From Gammaproteobacteria bacterium (lineage in GTDB: Bacteria > Pseudomonadota > Gammaproteobacteria > CAIRSR01), in NCBI GenBank assembly GCA_963575715.1, contig CAUYTW010000055.1, positions 1 to 41,664 of the forward strand: a stretch of 41,664 nucleotides of DNA, given 5' to 3'. This document shows positions 28,730 to 37,307 of this stretch, one piece after another. Below the pieces are notes generated by a model, which made no database searches, was not told where the DNA came from, and worked only from the letters and a program-made list of their open reading frames with translations. Numbering within the stretch: position 1 is the stretch's first letter; each line of letters begins with the position of its first letter. The position numbers and the translations under genes were made by a program.

Positions 28730-29118
28730 GGGCTTGCCTCGATTGGATGGTGTTCTGCCGGGTCCAGTGCCACCAGCCGCAATTTTGCGGACGGGAGTAG
28801 CGACTGACTACTGCTGGCAAAACAGATTGAGTAGAGAATTGGTCGTCTACCTACCGTCAGTGTCTGAAGTACGATTGATTTCAGGCATACAATTTGCATT
28901 CTTTTCAATGACCGCCATCCATAGAACCGCGACTACATTGAACGGGAGGATAGGATAGTATAATTTGCACTCGCTTCAATAACAGCCGTCTAAAAGATGC
29001 ACATTGGCGCTGAGAACGCACGCAGAGTCAGGCGTCACGCTGCTCTTACAAGCCCGAAACTGAGAAAGACTCGGCCAAAATCAACTTCAATTTCAAAAAA
29101 TTAGGAGGTCGGTGCTTC
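28730..29118. promoter_or_regulatory. Divergent intergenic region with a direct repeat
   Basis: No gene is seen between the minus-strand lipoprotein and the plus-strand barrel protein. A direct repeat of about 34 nt occurs at 28887-28920 and 28957-28990: TACAATTTGCATTC/TTTTCAATGACCGCC versus TATAATTTGCACTC/GCTTCAATAACAGCC, 70 nt apart. TATAATTTGCA contains a good -10-like box in the second copy. These could be paired regulator sites or a tandem duplication of a promoter. Confidence 0.35.
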
Positions 29119-29154
29119 ATCCCTGCCCGTCTGAAGGTGGGGATTTTCACGCCG
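29119..29154 (-). repeat. Solo IS200/IS605-like end hairpin (E3)
   Basis: On the minus strand GGCGTGAAAATCCCC, then a stem of about 9 bp with G-T pairs closing on CCTTCAGACGGG, has the form of a TnpB-type IS right end. It sits between an AGGAGG-like site at 29103-29108 and the ATG at 29162, so the best Shine-Dalgarno sequence is now about 55 nt from the start codon. Confidence 0.5.
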
Positions 29155-29161
29155 AATTTTG

Positions 29162-29977
29162 ATGAAAAATTTTAAAAAAATTATATTCCTTACAGTAATT
29201 GCAACGACTCCTTGTTTTTCCTCCGCAGAGGAAACTTCGAGTAATGAACCATCTTTTGTCCCCGGACGGCCTGGCAATACGGAAAGCGCAATCGCCGTGC
29301 CCAAGGGTTATTTTCAGATTGAATCAGGGCTGGTGAATTATACGCGCGACAAAGTAGATGACGAGCGTACAAAATTCTTGAGCTTGGCACAAACTGCCTT
29401 TCGTTATGGAATCGCGGAAGGCACCGATGTTCAACTCGTTATTCAGCCTTATTCCAAACTTAATATAAGCGGCGCGGGTATCGACCAAACCTTCCAAGGT
29501 TTTGGCAATACTACCCTTCGTGTGCTACATACTTTTTTAGGAGCGGATGGCAATAGTCCATCTTTTGGCATAATCGGTTTCATAACTTTGCCTTCTGCTG
29601 ACAAAGAATTAAAAGATAACGGAGTTTTTGATGATCGTACTACTGGTGGCGTAGTCGCCACGGGTAGCATCAATTTAACCGATAAAGCAAGTGTTACCCT
29701 TACTTTAGGTGATGGAACAAAACATTCAAGCGGTTCTTCTTATTTGAATGATATCTACGGCGGAATTAATTTAACCTACGCGTTAACCGAACAATTCAGC
29801 ACCTATATTGAGGCATACGGTGATCACGTCAAAAATAGTCAAACCCAATCAACCATTGACCTTGGAATGACGTATCTTCTTTCACATGTTACGCAACTGG
29901 ATGCAGGTGTAAACATCGCTGCTAATCACGCCGCGCCTGATGCGAGTTTTTTTATTGGTTGGTCGCATCGTTTTTAA
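29162..29977 (+). CDS. Outer-membrane channel-like protein (phenol-degradation MetA/transporter-like family)
   Basis: The protein has 271 residues with a signal peptide (~1-22). FVPGRPGNTESAIAVPKGYF and QIESGLVNYTRD at the N-terminus, followed by alternating amphipathic strands (FRYGIAEGTDVQLVIQPYSK, FGIIGFITLPSADKE) and a C-terminal GWSHRF with terminal aromatic residue, fit the small-barrel family often named for a phenol-degradation operon. The natural substrate is unknown. I start at ATG 29162 (TTG 29159 directly before). No good ribosome binding site lies close by. The OprB-like gene follows 85 nt downstream on the same strand. Confidence 0.75.
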   Translation: MKNFKKIIFLTVIATTPCFSSAEETSSNEPSFVPGRPGNTESAIAVPKGYFQIESGLVNYTRDKVDDERTKFLSLAQTAFRYGIAEGTDVQLVIQPYSKLNISGAGIDQTFQGFGNTTLRVLHTFLGADGNSPSFGIIGFITLPSADKELKDNGVFDDRTTGGVVATGSINLTDKASVTLTLGDGTKHSSGSSYLNDIYGGINLTYALTEQFSTYIEAYGDHVKNSQTQSTIDLGMTYLLSHVTQLDAGVNIAANHAAPDASFFIGWSHRF

Positions 29978-30016
29978 TAACATATATCTGAAACCATTGG
30001 AGATACTGGTCAAGTG

Positions 30017-30056
30017 CCCCTCGACCCTTTGGGATCGAGGGTTTTCCACGCCGAGG
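30017..30056 (-). repeat. Solo IS200/IS605-like end hairpin (E4)
   Basis: CCTCGA-CCC-TTT-GGG-A-TCGAGG forms a strong stem with a single-base bulge, followed by GTTTTCCACGCCGAGG. On the minus strand this is GGCGTGGAAAACCC plus hairpin, as in E3. It ends just before the OprB-like start codon, and its GAGGA (30053-30057) acts as that gene's ribosome binding site. Confidence 0.5.
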
Positions 30057-30061
30057 ATCTT

Positions 30062-31366
30062 ATGAATATTATAAAGGTCTGGTTTTATCTTTCGATCACC
30101 GTGGTATTGACTAACCTGGCTTGGGCAGATAGCGAAATTGACTCCTTGCGTACCGAAATTCAGCGACTGACGCAACGTTTGGAACAAATTGAGGCGCAAC
30201 GCGCCACAGAGATTACACATCGGGTAGAAAATCAGGAAAATGCAGCAGCAGAACCTAAAAAAATCAGCAGACTGGAAGAAACATTGGAAGGAGTTTCTGT
30301 CGATGCCAGCCTAATCATGGTAGCGCAAAAAGTACAAGGACTTTCCATGAGCGGTACCAGCCAGCTGAATACCCGCGCTGATGTAGCAATAAAACTGCCT
30401 GGTGGTTCCATCGGTAGCGCTACGGGGAAGATTTTTACCCATTTCCGGGCCGGTGATGGTAACGGTATCAATACGAATGCGTTCATGACTTCCAATGCGA
30501 CAGTTTTTAATAACGCCGCACAGCCTGTATTGGTGCAGGCATGGTATCAACTCGATATACCCTTAACTGGGGAATTTGGTCGAATCGAAATGACCGTCGG
30601 AAAAATTGATTTGGGTAATTTTTTTGATGGTAATAAAATTGCCGACGATGAATCGGAAGGCTACCTAAATGTTGCCTTCGTGCATAACCCATTACTTGAT
30701 GTTGGTGATTTTGGCAATGGTGAACATGATACTACTCCTGGTATACGCTTGGGCTATATCAGCGATATTAATAAAAGCAATCATGTCACCATCTCAGCTG
30801 GTATTTTTGGAGCAGGTAATGGTGCCAGTTACAACAATTCTTTCCATAAACCATATGCTATCGCTCAACTAGAATATGCTGGAAATATTTTTTCTGGCAT
30901 GGACGGAACTTATCGCATTTATACCTGGAACAACGCTCAAGCCGATGATCGAACGAATATCAATAACAATGACGGCCATGTCACACAAGAAAGTCATAGG
31001 GGGTGGGGAATATCCCTGGATCAAGAAATTTTGGATCACGTTACCTTATTCGCGCGTTATGGTCATTCGATTCATGGTCACATGAACTTTGATCGTGCAT
31101 TCACTTTGGGAGGCCAGGTTGCGGGTGCGCATTGGGGACGCGAAAATGATCGAGTTGGATTGGCGTATGGTGAATTAAAAACCAGCAATGTATATAAAAA
31201 CGCTGGCATAGGATCAGGAAACGAAAAAATTCATGAATTATTTTACGCATTGCAGGTGAATGAACATCTACAAATTATGCCAAGTATTCAACACATCATT
31301 AATCCATCAGGAACCCACGGTGATGATCTAACCGTTTATGCTATGCGCGCCAAGGCTGTGTTCTAA
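30062..31366 (+). CDS. OprB-like carbohydrate-selective porin
   Basis: The protein has 434 residues. A signal peptide (~1-23) is followed by a short coiled coil (EIDSLRTEIQRLTQRLEQI), which in such porins can contact the peptidoglycan or form a trimer stalk. The barrel part has QAWYQLDIPL, GRIEMTVGKIDLGNFFDGNK, LNVAFVHNP, the GWGISLDQEILDHVTLFARY motif and a final aromatic residue (AKAVF). These are marks of the OprB family. Start ATG 30062 has GAGGA 4 nt upstream; the open frame begins at 30014 within the E4 hairpin region. A strong terminator follows. Confidence 0.82.
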   Translation: MNIIKVWFYLSITVVLTNLAWADSEIDSLRTEIQRLTQRLEQIEAQRATEITHRVENQENAAAEPKKISRLEETLEGVSVDASLIMVAQKVQGLSMSGTSQLNTRADVAIKLPGGSIGSATGKIFTHFRAGDGNGINTNAFMTSNATVFNNAAQPVLVQAWYQLDIPLTGEFGRIEMTVGKIDLGNFFDGNKIADDESEGYLNVAFVHNPLLDVGDFGNGEHDTTPGIRLGYISDINKSNHVTISAGIFGAGNGASYNNSFHKPYAIAQLEYAGNIFSGMDGTYRIYTWNNAQADDRTNINNNDGHVTQESHRGWGISLDQEILDHVTLFARYGHSIHGHMNFDRAFTLGGQVAGAHWGRENDRVGLAYGELKTSNVYKNAGIGSGNEKIHELFYALQVNEHLQIMPSIQHIINPSGTHGDDLTVYAMRAKAVF

Positions 31367-31375
31367 ATAAAGATG

Positions 31376-31407
31376 CGCCGCACGATAAAATCGTGCGGCG
31401 TTTTATT
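31376..31407 (+). terminator. Rho-independent terminator after the OprB-like gene
   Basis: CGCCGCACGAT and ATCGTGCGGCG form a perfect 11-bp stem around an AAA loop, followed by TTTTATT. It begins 10 nt after the OprB-like stop codon. The stem is also A-rich on the 5' side, so it may work for the minus strand too. Confidence 0.9.
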
Positions 31408-31499
31408 CGTGCTTTGATTTAGGAGTTACTTTTAATATTATCTTGGAAAGCATCTCCATATAATTCCCACCAGGTTGGCTGCTTCTCCATCGAGTAAAA

Positions 31500-32963
31500 T
31501 TAATTAGCTCTTCCCTTGAGTATTCCAAACAGATCATCGCGTGATCGTCCGTTTATATTGATTTTCCCTTTTATGAGCGTTGCCTGTGTACTATACCGAT
31601 CATTAGAAAGCAACAGTAAACGCTCTCCAACTAAGGCTGCAAGAGATTGTTCAGCCGTGTTGCGCGCCACCTGAATGAGTTGCTCCCTGTCGATGGATTT
31701 ATCGTTAAATTCACTTTGTCCGATTATTTCATTAATGGCTCGCGCCTGGAAAAAATCTGTCACTATGGGTGATGGAGCACTCAACTCCATTTCAACTCCC
31801 AGGCGTTGCAAGATTTCCAATGGAGTAATGCTCCAGGTATGTTCTTCACCGGAGATGACCATGCGGAACTTGCCCTGAATCTCACCGCGAGGTGTTTTCA
31901 AATTCAGACGGGTGATTCCTACTTCGGGAGAATGACGCATTAAACCTGGAAGTTGCTCGGTAATAATTTTTTTAACCTCATCATCAATCTGCGAATTATT
32001 AATCTCTGGTTGTCGTTCCAGATACCGTAATTTATCATAAAGGCGACTAAACGAAAAAAAATCAACACCACGCAATTCTACGGTGAATCCGCTGGAACCA
32101 AGCAAATATCCTCCCAGTGACAATTCATCAAGATCAATGGCGATTAAGGCATTCAGCGTGTTTTTTTCTTCCCGCGAGGTACTCGCAGCATTGAGACCAG
32201 AAAAAGAAAATCCTTGCCGCTCCGCTTTTTCTGGAAAAATAAAGTTTAATTTCTTGAGGTCGAGATCGATATCACCCAGCCACAATCCTGCTTGGTGACG
32301 CTGGTAATCAAGCCGGATTTCGAATTGCTCAAACCGAAGCTGACCGGCGTCATTCGTTAATTCTAACAACGGTATTTTCAGTCCGCCACGAAGCGTATTT
32401 CTAGCGCTGCCTATTTCCAGTGTTCCACCCATACCTTGCCAGTTTACTTTAGCGCCTTCTTTTGGCTCTCCTTGCACTTCAGGAGATTCGATACGACTAA
32501 TCATTTCTCCATCCAGTCGTACCAAAGTACGCAAGCGCAGTGGTGACTCCTTACCAAACAGCGCTTGGAACCATTGCCGGGTATTTGGTGAAAATTCTAT
32601 ATCGGTCTCAACCAGAGCCGCAGCGGGCAGCAGGGAAGATCGCCCCATATCGAGCACCGGACCGTGCTTAATGCGATGGACCAACGTAACCTGGAACGGT
32701 TCCGAATCGCCTGAAGGGCGCACTTCCTGTATTTGTTTCGCCAATTCGCCTTCAAAAGTCAAAATCGAACGTGACTCGGAATTGAACCAGCCGCGCCTGA
32801 ATTCCGCTTCAACCAAAGACCAGCGGTTTGGTTCGGATAAAGCCCCCAGGATGGATCCGAAATCACGCTCCAGCACCAAACCACTCACTAAAGGTCCTAT
32901 CAAAATAATAGCACCCAGGATTAATACCACAATAATCGTGACAACCTGTTTCAATCGGTTCAT
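31500..32963 (-). CDS. DUF945 (YdgA-like) family protein
   Basis: The protein has 487 residues. An N-terminal membrane anchor or signal (VVTIIVVLILGAIILIGPLV) is followed by the DUF945 start pattern, DFGSILGALSEPNRWSLVEAEFRRGWFNSES. The long rest is predicted beta-rich, with LTLVHRIKHGPVL-type strands and a C-terminal region ending in KGKININGRS. The family is common in gammaproteobacterial envelopes, but its function is not established. It lies 21 nt downstream of the DUF1015 gene on the same strand. Confidence 0.82.
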   Translation of the reverse strand: MNRLKQVVTIIVVLILGAIILIGPLVSGLVLERDFGSILGALSEPNRWSLVEAEFRRGWFNSESRSILTFEGELAKQIQEVRPSGDSEPFQVTLVHRIKHGPVLDMGRSSLLPAAALVETDIEFSPNTRQWFQALFGKESPLRLRTLVRLDGEMISRIESPEVQGEPKEGAKVNWQGMGGTLEIGSARNTLRGGLKIPLLELTNDAGQLRFEQFEIRLDYQRHQAGLWLGDIDLDLKKLNFIFPEKAERQGFSFSGLNAASTSREEKNTLNALIAIDLDELSLGGYLLGSSGFTVELRGVDFFSFSRLYDKLRYLERQPEINNSQIDDEVKKIITEQLPGLMRHSPEVGITRLNLKTPRGEIQGKFRMVISGEEHTWSITPLEILQRLGVEMELSAPSPIVTDFFQARAINEIIGQSEFNDKSIDREQLIQVARNTAEQSLAALVGERLLLLSNDRYSTQATLIKGKININGRSRDDLFGILKGRAN

Positions 32964-32984
32964 AAAATTTTTCAGCTTGAATAC

Positions 32985-34220
32985 CTAAAGCATGTGGGAA
33001 AGCAATCCATCCGCCAACTTGGGTTCAAACCAGGTGGACTTAGGCGGCATAATTGCGCCTGCATCAGCCACCGCCATGAGATCCATCATGGTGGTTGGAT
33101 ACAAAGCGAAGGCCACCGCCATTTCTCCACTGTCTACCCGTTTCTGTAACCCAGACAAACCTCTAATTCCTCCAACAAAATCAATGCGTTTATCACGACG
33201 TGGATCGCCAATCGCCAATACTGGTGCTAGGAGGCGATCTTGCAGCAGGCTCACATCCAAACGTGCGACGGGGTCAACGGGCGATTGGTCCGAATTAAGC
33301 GTGAGCCGATACCATTGCCCAGGCAGATACATCCCATATTCCCCGGATCGACCTGGGCGTACCTCGGTTTCCACCGTTTCGACGCGAAATGATTGCGCCA
33401 CGCGTGCCAAAAAATTTTCCCGCGACAGGCCATTAAGGTCTTTAACTAATCGGTTGTAATCCAGAATGCGCATCTCACGGTCAGGAAATGCCACTGCCAA
33501 AAAATAGGCATGAGCAGCAGTGGCGATTTCTTCCGCTGAATTAAATCCACGCCGTGCTGCTACCCGAGCGGCGGCGGCCGAGCGATGATGGCCGTCCGCG
33601 ATGTAGAGTCGTTCCATTCCCTCGAAAAGCGTCGTCAATCGCTGGATGGTAGCGGAATCCTTGATGGTCCATACTAGGTGACGCACGCCATCGGCAGCGG
33701 TTACATCCATTTCCGGAGTTTCCCGTGTAAACGTTGCGAGCAACGCTTCGACTTCCGGTTGATGGCGATAGGCCAGGAGTACCGGTCCCGTTTGGGCATT
33801 CAGGGCATCAATCTGATGCACACGATCATCTTCCTTGTCAGGCCGGGTCAACTCGTGACGGCGAACGCGCCCGGTATCATAAGCCGCTACCGCCACGGTT
33901 GCCGCCAATCCGGTTTGGACATGCTCCCCCATGACTAGGCGATAAACGTAATAACAGGGGAGTGCTTCTCGCACCAATATCCTCGTATACTCCATTTCTT
34001 GCAAATTATCCCGTGCGCGCGCGTACACTTGCGGAGAATAAGGATCAGTTCCGGCAGGTAAGTCAATTTCGGCGCGGGAAACGTGAAGAAAACTCCAGGG
34101 TCGGCCGCTCGCGTGGACGCGGGCTTCTTCCAGAGATACGACATCGTAGGGTGGAGCCGCAACATCGGCGGCGCGGCCAGGCGCGGGGCGCAAGGCGGCA
34201 AAGGGGCGGAGCATGGACAT
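32985..34220 (-). CDS. DUF1015 family protein
   Basis: This soluble protein has 411 residues. Family marks are MLRPFAALRPAPGRAADVAA with PPYDVVS, the centre GLAATVAVAAYDTG, RRHELTRPDKEDDR, RLYIADGHHRSAAAARVA and the end DAGAIMPPKSTWFEPKLADG. The motif HELT.P.KEDDR and DGHHR look like a catalytic or metal-binding core (ParB/Srx-like), but no activity is assigned with certainty. It probably forms an operon with the DUF945 gene. Confidence 0.9.
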   Translation of the reverse strand: MSMLRPFAALRPAPGRAADVAAPPYDVVSLEEARVHASGRPWSFLHVSRAEIDLPAGTDPYSPQVYARARDNLQEMEYTRILVREALPCYYVYRLVMGEHVQTGLAATVAVAAYDTGRVRRHELTRPDKEDDRVHQIDALNAQTGPVLLAYRHQPEVEALLATFTRETPEMDVTAADGVRHLVWTIKDSATIQRLTTLFEGMERLYIADGHHRSAAAARVAARRGFNSAEEIATAAHAYFLAVAFPDREMRILDYNRLVKDLNGLSRENFLARVAQSFRVETVETEVRPGRSGEYGMYLPGQWYRLTLNSDQSPVDPVARLDVSLLQDRLLAPVLAIGDPRRDKRIDFVGGIRGLSGLQKRVDSGEMAVAFALYPTTMMDLMAVADAGAIMPPKSTWFEPKLADGLLSHML

Positions 34221-34256
34221 GGAATTTCAGATCGATCAGGTAAGTTATAAAAATTA

Positions 34257-34294
34257 GTCAAGAACCCCACGGCTTTAGCCAGGGGATGAATCGC
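34257..34294 (+). repeat. Solo IS200/IS605-like end hairpin (E5)
   Basis: GTCAAGAACCCCACGGC-TTTAGCCAGGGGATGAATCG is the familiar end of TnpB-type insertion sequences: AACCCC, a hairpin with a CTTTAG core, and GGGGATGAAT. It is the only copy in plus orientation. It lies in the 144-nt divergent gap between the DUF1015 gene and prfC, with no transposase nearby. Confidence 0.55.
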
Positions 34295-34364
34295 GTACAA
34301 TTCCCTTGGTGTCAAAAAAATAAATTAACTTCAAAAACAATTCATTATTCTTAAAATCCATCTT

Positions 34365-35975
34365 ATGCCCGATCCCAGCGATACATTGAATATCACCGTG
34401 GCCCGGCGTCGCACCTTCGCCATTATTTCCCATCCCGATGCTGGCAAGACCACGCTAACTGAAAAATTGCTGTTGTTTGGGGGCGCCATTCAGCTCGCGG
34501 GCACCGTTAAGGCGCGCAAGGCCACCCGTCACGCCACCTCAGACTGGATGGAACTGGAAAAACAACGCGGGATCTCGGTTACAACCTCGGTGATGCAGTT
34601 TCCTTATCAAGATTATATCGTCAACTTGTTGGATACCCCAGGTCACGAGGATTTTTCTGAAGACACCTATCGTACCCTGACTGCGGTCGATTCCGCGTTG
34701 ATGGTCATTGATGCCGCAAAGGGAGTCGAAGAACGTACCTTGAAACTCATGGAAGTGTGTCGGTTACGCAATACGCCGATCATCACTTTTATTAATAAAT
34801 TGGACCGGGATGGACGTCCGCCGATTGATTTGCTTGACGAGGTTGAACGCGTATTAGGCATTGCCTGCGCTCCGATTACCTGGCCGATTGGCATGGGCAG
34901 GAGTTTCAAAGGAGTGTTTCATCTTTATCAAAATGCCGTGCATTTATTTTCTCCGCAGCACGGCGGGCGGATTATTGCCGGGGAAAAAATTCCGGGCCTA
35001 GACAATCCCCGTCTTGTCGATCTGCTTGGTGAAGACACCATGAAGGAATTGCGCGAGGAAATTTCATTGGTTCGCGGCGCAAGTCATCTCTTTACTCTGG
35101 AAGAATACCGCTCTGGACGTTTGACGCCCGTTTTTTTTGGTTCCGCTCTCAATAATTTTGGCGTTCATGAGTTACTGGATGCTTTTATCGAACACGCGCC
35201 GCCGCCTCACGCGCAACCAACCACTACCCGCCCAGTCATGGCGGATGAAATTCCGTTTACTGGTTTTGTTTTCAAAATTCAGGCTAACATGGATCCTGCT
35301 CATCGGGATCGGATTGCTTTTTTACGCGTTTGCTCGGGACACTACGAACGCGGAATGAAGCTCCACCAAGTGCGCCTGGGACGAGAGGTAACCATCGCCC
35401 ATGCGCTAACTTTCATGGCAGGTGAGCGCGAGCATGTCGAGGAGGCATGGCCAGGCGATATTATTGGACTGCACAACCACGGCACCATTCAAATCGGCGA
35501 TACCTTTACTCAGGGTGAAAATCTGCGCTTCATCGGTATTCCTCATTTCGCCCCCGAACTTTTTCGCCGCGCCCGATTACGCGATCCCCTCCGAATGAAA
35601 GCCTTGCAAAAAGGATTGGAACAGCTCTCAGAGGAAGGGGCCACTCAGGTATTCCGTCCCCTGGACAGCAATGATTTAATCCTCGGTGCCGTGGGCGTCC
35701 TGCAATTCGATGTCGTCGCTTATCGACTCCGCAATGAATACGGAGTAGATTGCTTCTTTGAAAAGGTCAATGTTTACGGTGCGCGGTGGATAGACAGCGA
35801 TCAGCCGAAAAAACTTGAGGAATTTCGGAATAAGGCCCGGGAACATCTGGCCTTTGACGGTGCTGGTGATCTTGCCTATCTCGCGCCCACACGCGTAAAT
35901 TTGGCCCTAATCATCGAGCGATGGCCAAACATCCGTTTTCATACCACCCGCGAGCATTTAAGTTCTGGCAACTAA
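34365..35975 (+). CDS. prfC: Peptide chain release factor 3
   Basis: This GTPase recycles RF1/RF2 after translation termination. The 536-residue protein has the P loop [16 protein letters not shown], the switch region [28 protein letters not shown], and NKLDRDGR. Domains II and III follow ([33 protein letters not shown]). No feature is missing. The ATG at 34365 gives the standard N-terminus; a clear Shine-Dalgarno sequence is not seen. Confidence 0.96.
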   Translation: MPDPSDTLNITVARRRTFAIISHPDAGKTTLTEKLLLFGGAIQLAGTVKARKATRHATSDWMELEKQRGISVTTSVMQFPYQDYIVNLLDTPGHEDFSEDTYRTLTAVDSALMVIDAAKGVEERTLKLMEVCRLRNTPIITFINKLDRDGRPPIDLLDEVERVLGIACAPITWPIGMGRSFKGVFHLYQNAVHLFSPQHGGRIIAGEKIPGLDNPRLVDLLGEDTMKELREEISLVRGASHLFTLEEYRSGRLTPVFFGSALNNFGVHELLDAFIEHAPPPHAQPTTTRPVMADEIPFTGFVFKIQANMDPAHRDRIAFLRVCSGHYERGMKLHQVRLGREVTIAHALTFMAGEREHVEEAWPGDIIGLHNHGTIQIGDTFTQGENLRFIGIPHFAPELFRRARLRDPLRMKALQKGLEQLSEEGATQVFRPLDSNDLILGAVGVLQFDVVAYRLRNEYGVDCFFEKVNVYGARWIDSDQPKKLEEFRNKAREHLAFDGAGDLAYLAPTRVNLALIIERWPNIRFHTTREHLSSGN

Positions 35976-36023
35976 CCCAAGTTGCAAGCTTCTTTCAAAG
36001 GGATATTTGTTTTTTCAACGATT

Positions 36024-36141
36024 TAGGAGTTACGCTGTTGAACTTGTAACTCTAGACAGGATTGAGTTTTTTTCTGTCATCCTGCGACTCCGCTTCGCTT
36101 CGCGTAGAATGACTTACTATTTTTCAACTGCGTAACTCCTA
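36024..36141. mobile_element. MITE-like inverted-repeat element, copy 3
   Basis: TAGGAGTTACGCTGTTGAA on the left and TTCAACTGCGTAACTCCTA on the right bound a 118-nt copy of the family described at 9689. It lies between the converging prfC and LpoB-like genes and ends 3 nt from the latter's stop. A partial family-2 repeat terminus (AACCCAAGTTGC) lies just upstream at about 35974. Confidence 0.7.
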
Positions 36142-36144
36142 CGA

Positions 36145-36795
36145 TTATGATCGCTTTCTTTTTTTAGTCACTTTATTAGTCGTCGGTTGATTGATGACAG
36201 GTTTATGTTCCACATTTTCTTTTTCTTCAATCCATATCAACTCTCCGCTATCTGTGTCCAGTAGGCTCAGGGTCATCCGAAAATATTTTTCCGTCATATC
36301 ATATTTTTTCGGTGGTGTATCGTGGATGACTGCAATTAGACGATAATTTTTTGACTTGAGTTTATCGAAGCGAAATTTTGGCGGTCGGTTGTTATCGCGT
36401 AAGCGAAAATTTTTGTCTTCGTTTATTTCATTTCCTCCGTCATCATCGGTTATACGCACCACTTCTGAATTTATGAGCCGTGACTTAATTTGATTGCCGA
36501 TTTCCTTGACATCCAAGGAGGCGTTAGTTTTATCCTTGACCTCGCCAACAGCAATTAATGGTTTATGATTACCGATGGCACGACTCTCCAAAAGGGCATC
36601 CACGACATGATCAACGAGTGTTCGCAGGTCAATGGGAAAAACACGCTCAATCGGAGCCGTTGTCGTTGTGGTTGAGCCTGGCTCTTCTCCTGTGGTTGAT
36701 TCCTGCTCAGATTCTGGGGGAGTGGTAGCGCAACCGGCAATGAAAACGGCGAACAATATCGCCAATACCCGGTAAGGATATCTGTTTCTATTCAT
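36145..36795 (-). CDS. LpoB-like lipoprotein (penicillin-binding-protein activator family)
   Basis: The protein has 216 residues. I start at ATG 36795: CGGAGA precedes it by about 7 nt, and the chain then begins with a lipoprotein signal ending in VFIAGC. A Thr/Pro/Glu-rich linker (~25-50) is followed by a domain with ALLESRAIGNHKPLIAVGEV, NQIKSRLINSEVVRITDD, NYRLIAVIHD and MTLSLLDTDSGELIWIEEKE, the layout of LpoB/DUF-type activators that open up penicillin-binding protein 1b. The open frame extends to 36852 but lacks a signal. The C-terminus is a Lys/Arg-rich tail. The partner PBP is not in the window. Confidence 0.72.
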   Translation of the reverse strand: MNRNRYPYRVLAILFAVFIAGCATTPPESEQESTTGEEPGSTTTTTAPIERVFPIDLRTLVDHVVDALLESRAIGNHKPLIAVGEVKDKTNASLDVKEIGNQIKSRLINSEVVRITDDDGGNEINEDKNFRLRDNNRPPKFRFDKLKSKNYRLIAVIHDTPPKKYDMTEKYFRMTLSLLDTDSGELIWIEEKENVEHKPVINQPTTNKVTKKRKRS

Positions 36796-36953
36796 CCAAA
36801 TCTCCGAGAAACACCTTGTTTTAGCTGTGTGAGGAAAAGAGACAATTTTCATAAGAATAATTGTCAGTCATAAAATTAAACCACGATCATAACATGGCGG
36901 CAAATAATTTCCAGCATCAAATTGTGAACTGTCTTTATATAACTCAAATTGCT

Positions 36954-37125
36954 TAGGAGTTACGCAGTTGAAAAATAGCAAGTCATTCTGCGCGAAGCGA
37001 AGCGTAGTCGCAGAATCTATCACATAGATTCTGTGACTACGGTCGCTAACGCACCCTCCGCGCAGAATGACAACAAAAAAACTCAATTCTTTAATAGAGT
37101 TGCAAGTTCAACTGCGTAACTCCTA
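36954..37125. mobile_element. MITE-like inverted-repeat element, copy 4
   Basis: TAGGAGTTACGCAGTTGAA and TTCAACTGCGTAACTCCTA are perfect 19-nt inverted terminal repeats of this 172-nt copy. The inside has two CATTCTGCGCG/CGCGCAGAATG arms and a GGTCGCTAACG segment like those in copy 5. The rest of the 512-nt gap (36796-37307) shows no gene. Confidence 0.75.
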
Positions 37126-37178
37126 TTGCTACCTATGCACCTGAAGTTGTATTCGACTGTAGGTGTTGTGGCATAAAG

Positions 37179-37201
37179 ATTGTCACCACGAAGGTGACAA
37201 T
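37179..37201 (+). other. Perfect 9-bp hairpin in the leader of the lectin gene
   Basis: ATTGTCACC (37179-37187) and GGTGACAAT (37193-37201) pair perfectly around ACGAA. It lies about 105 nt upstream of the lectin gene's ATG in otherwise AT-rich sequence and has no T-tract. It could be an operator dyad or an mRNA leader structure. Confidence 0.4.
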
Positions 37202-37307
37202 GGGTATTTATATATAAAGTAATATAAATTAATTTTTGTTTTCAACAACTAATGGTTTGCTTTTTTATTTTTTATCAATTTATTTCTGTTTAAAGGAGTA
37301 AACTTTC

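Noticed and set aside
34257-34294. Hairpin as the terminator or attenuator of prfC
   Set aside because: It has no T-tract and matches the IS200/IS605 end layout; its GGGGATGAAT end is not a terminator feature.
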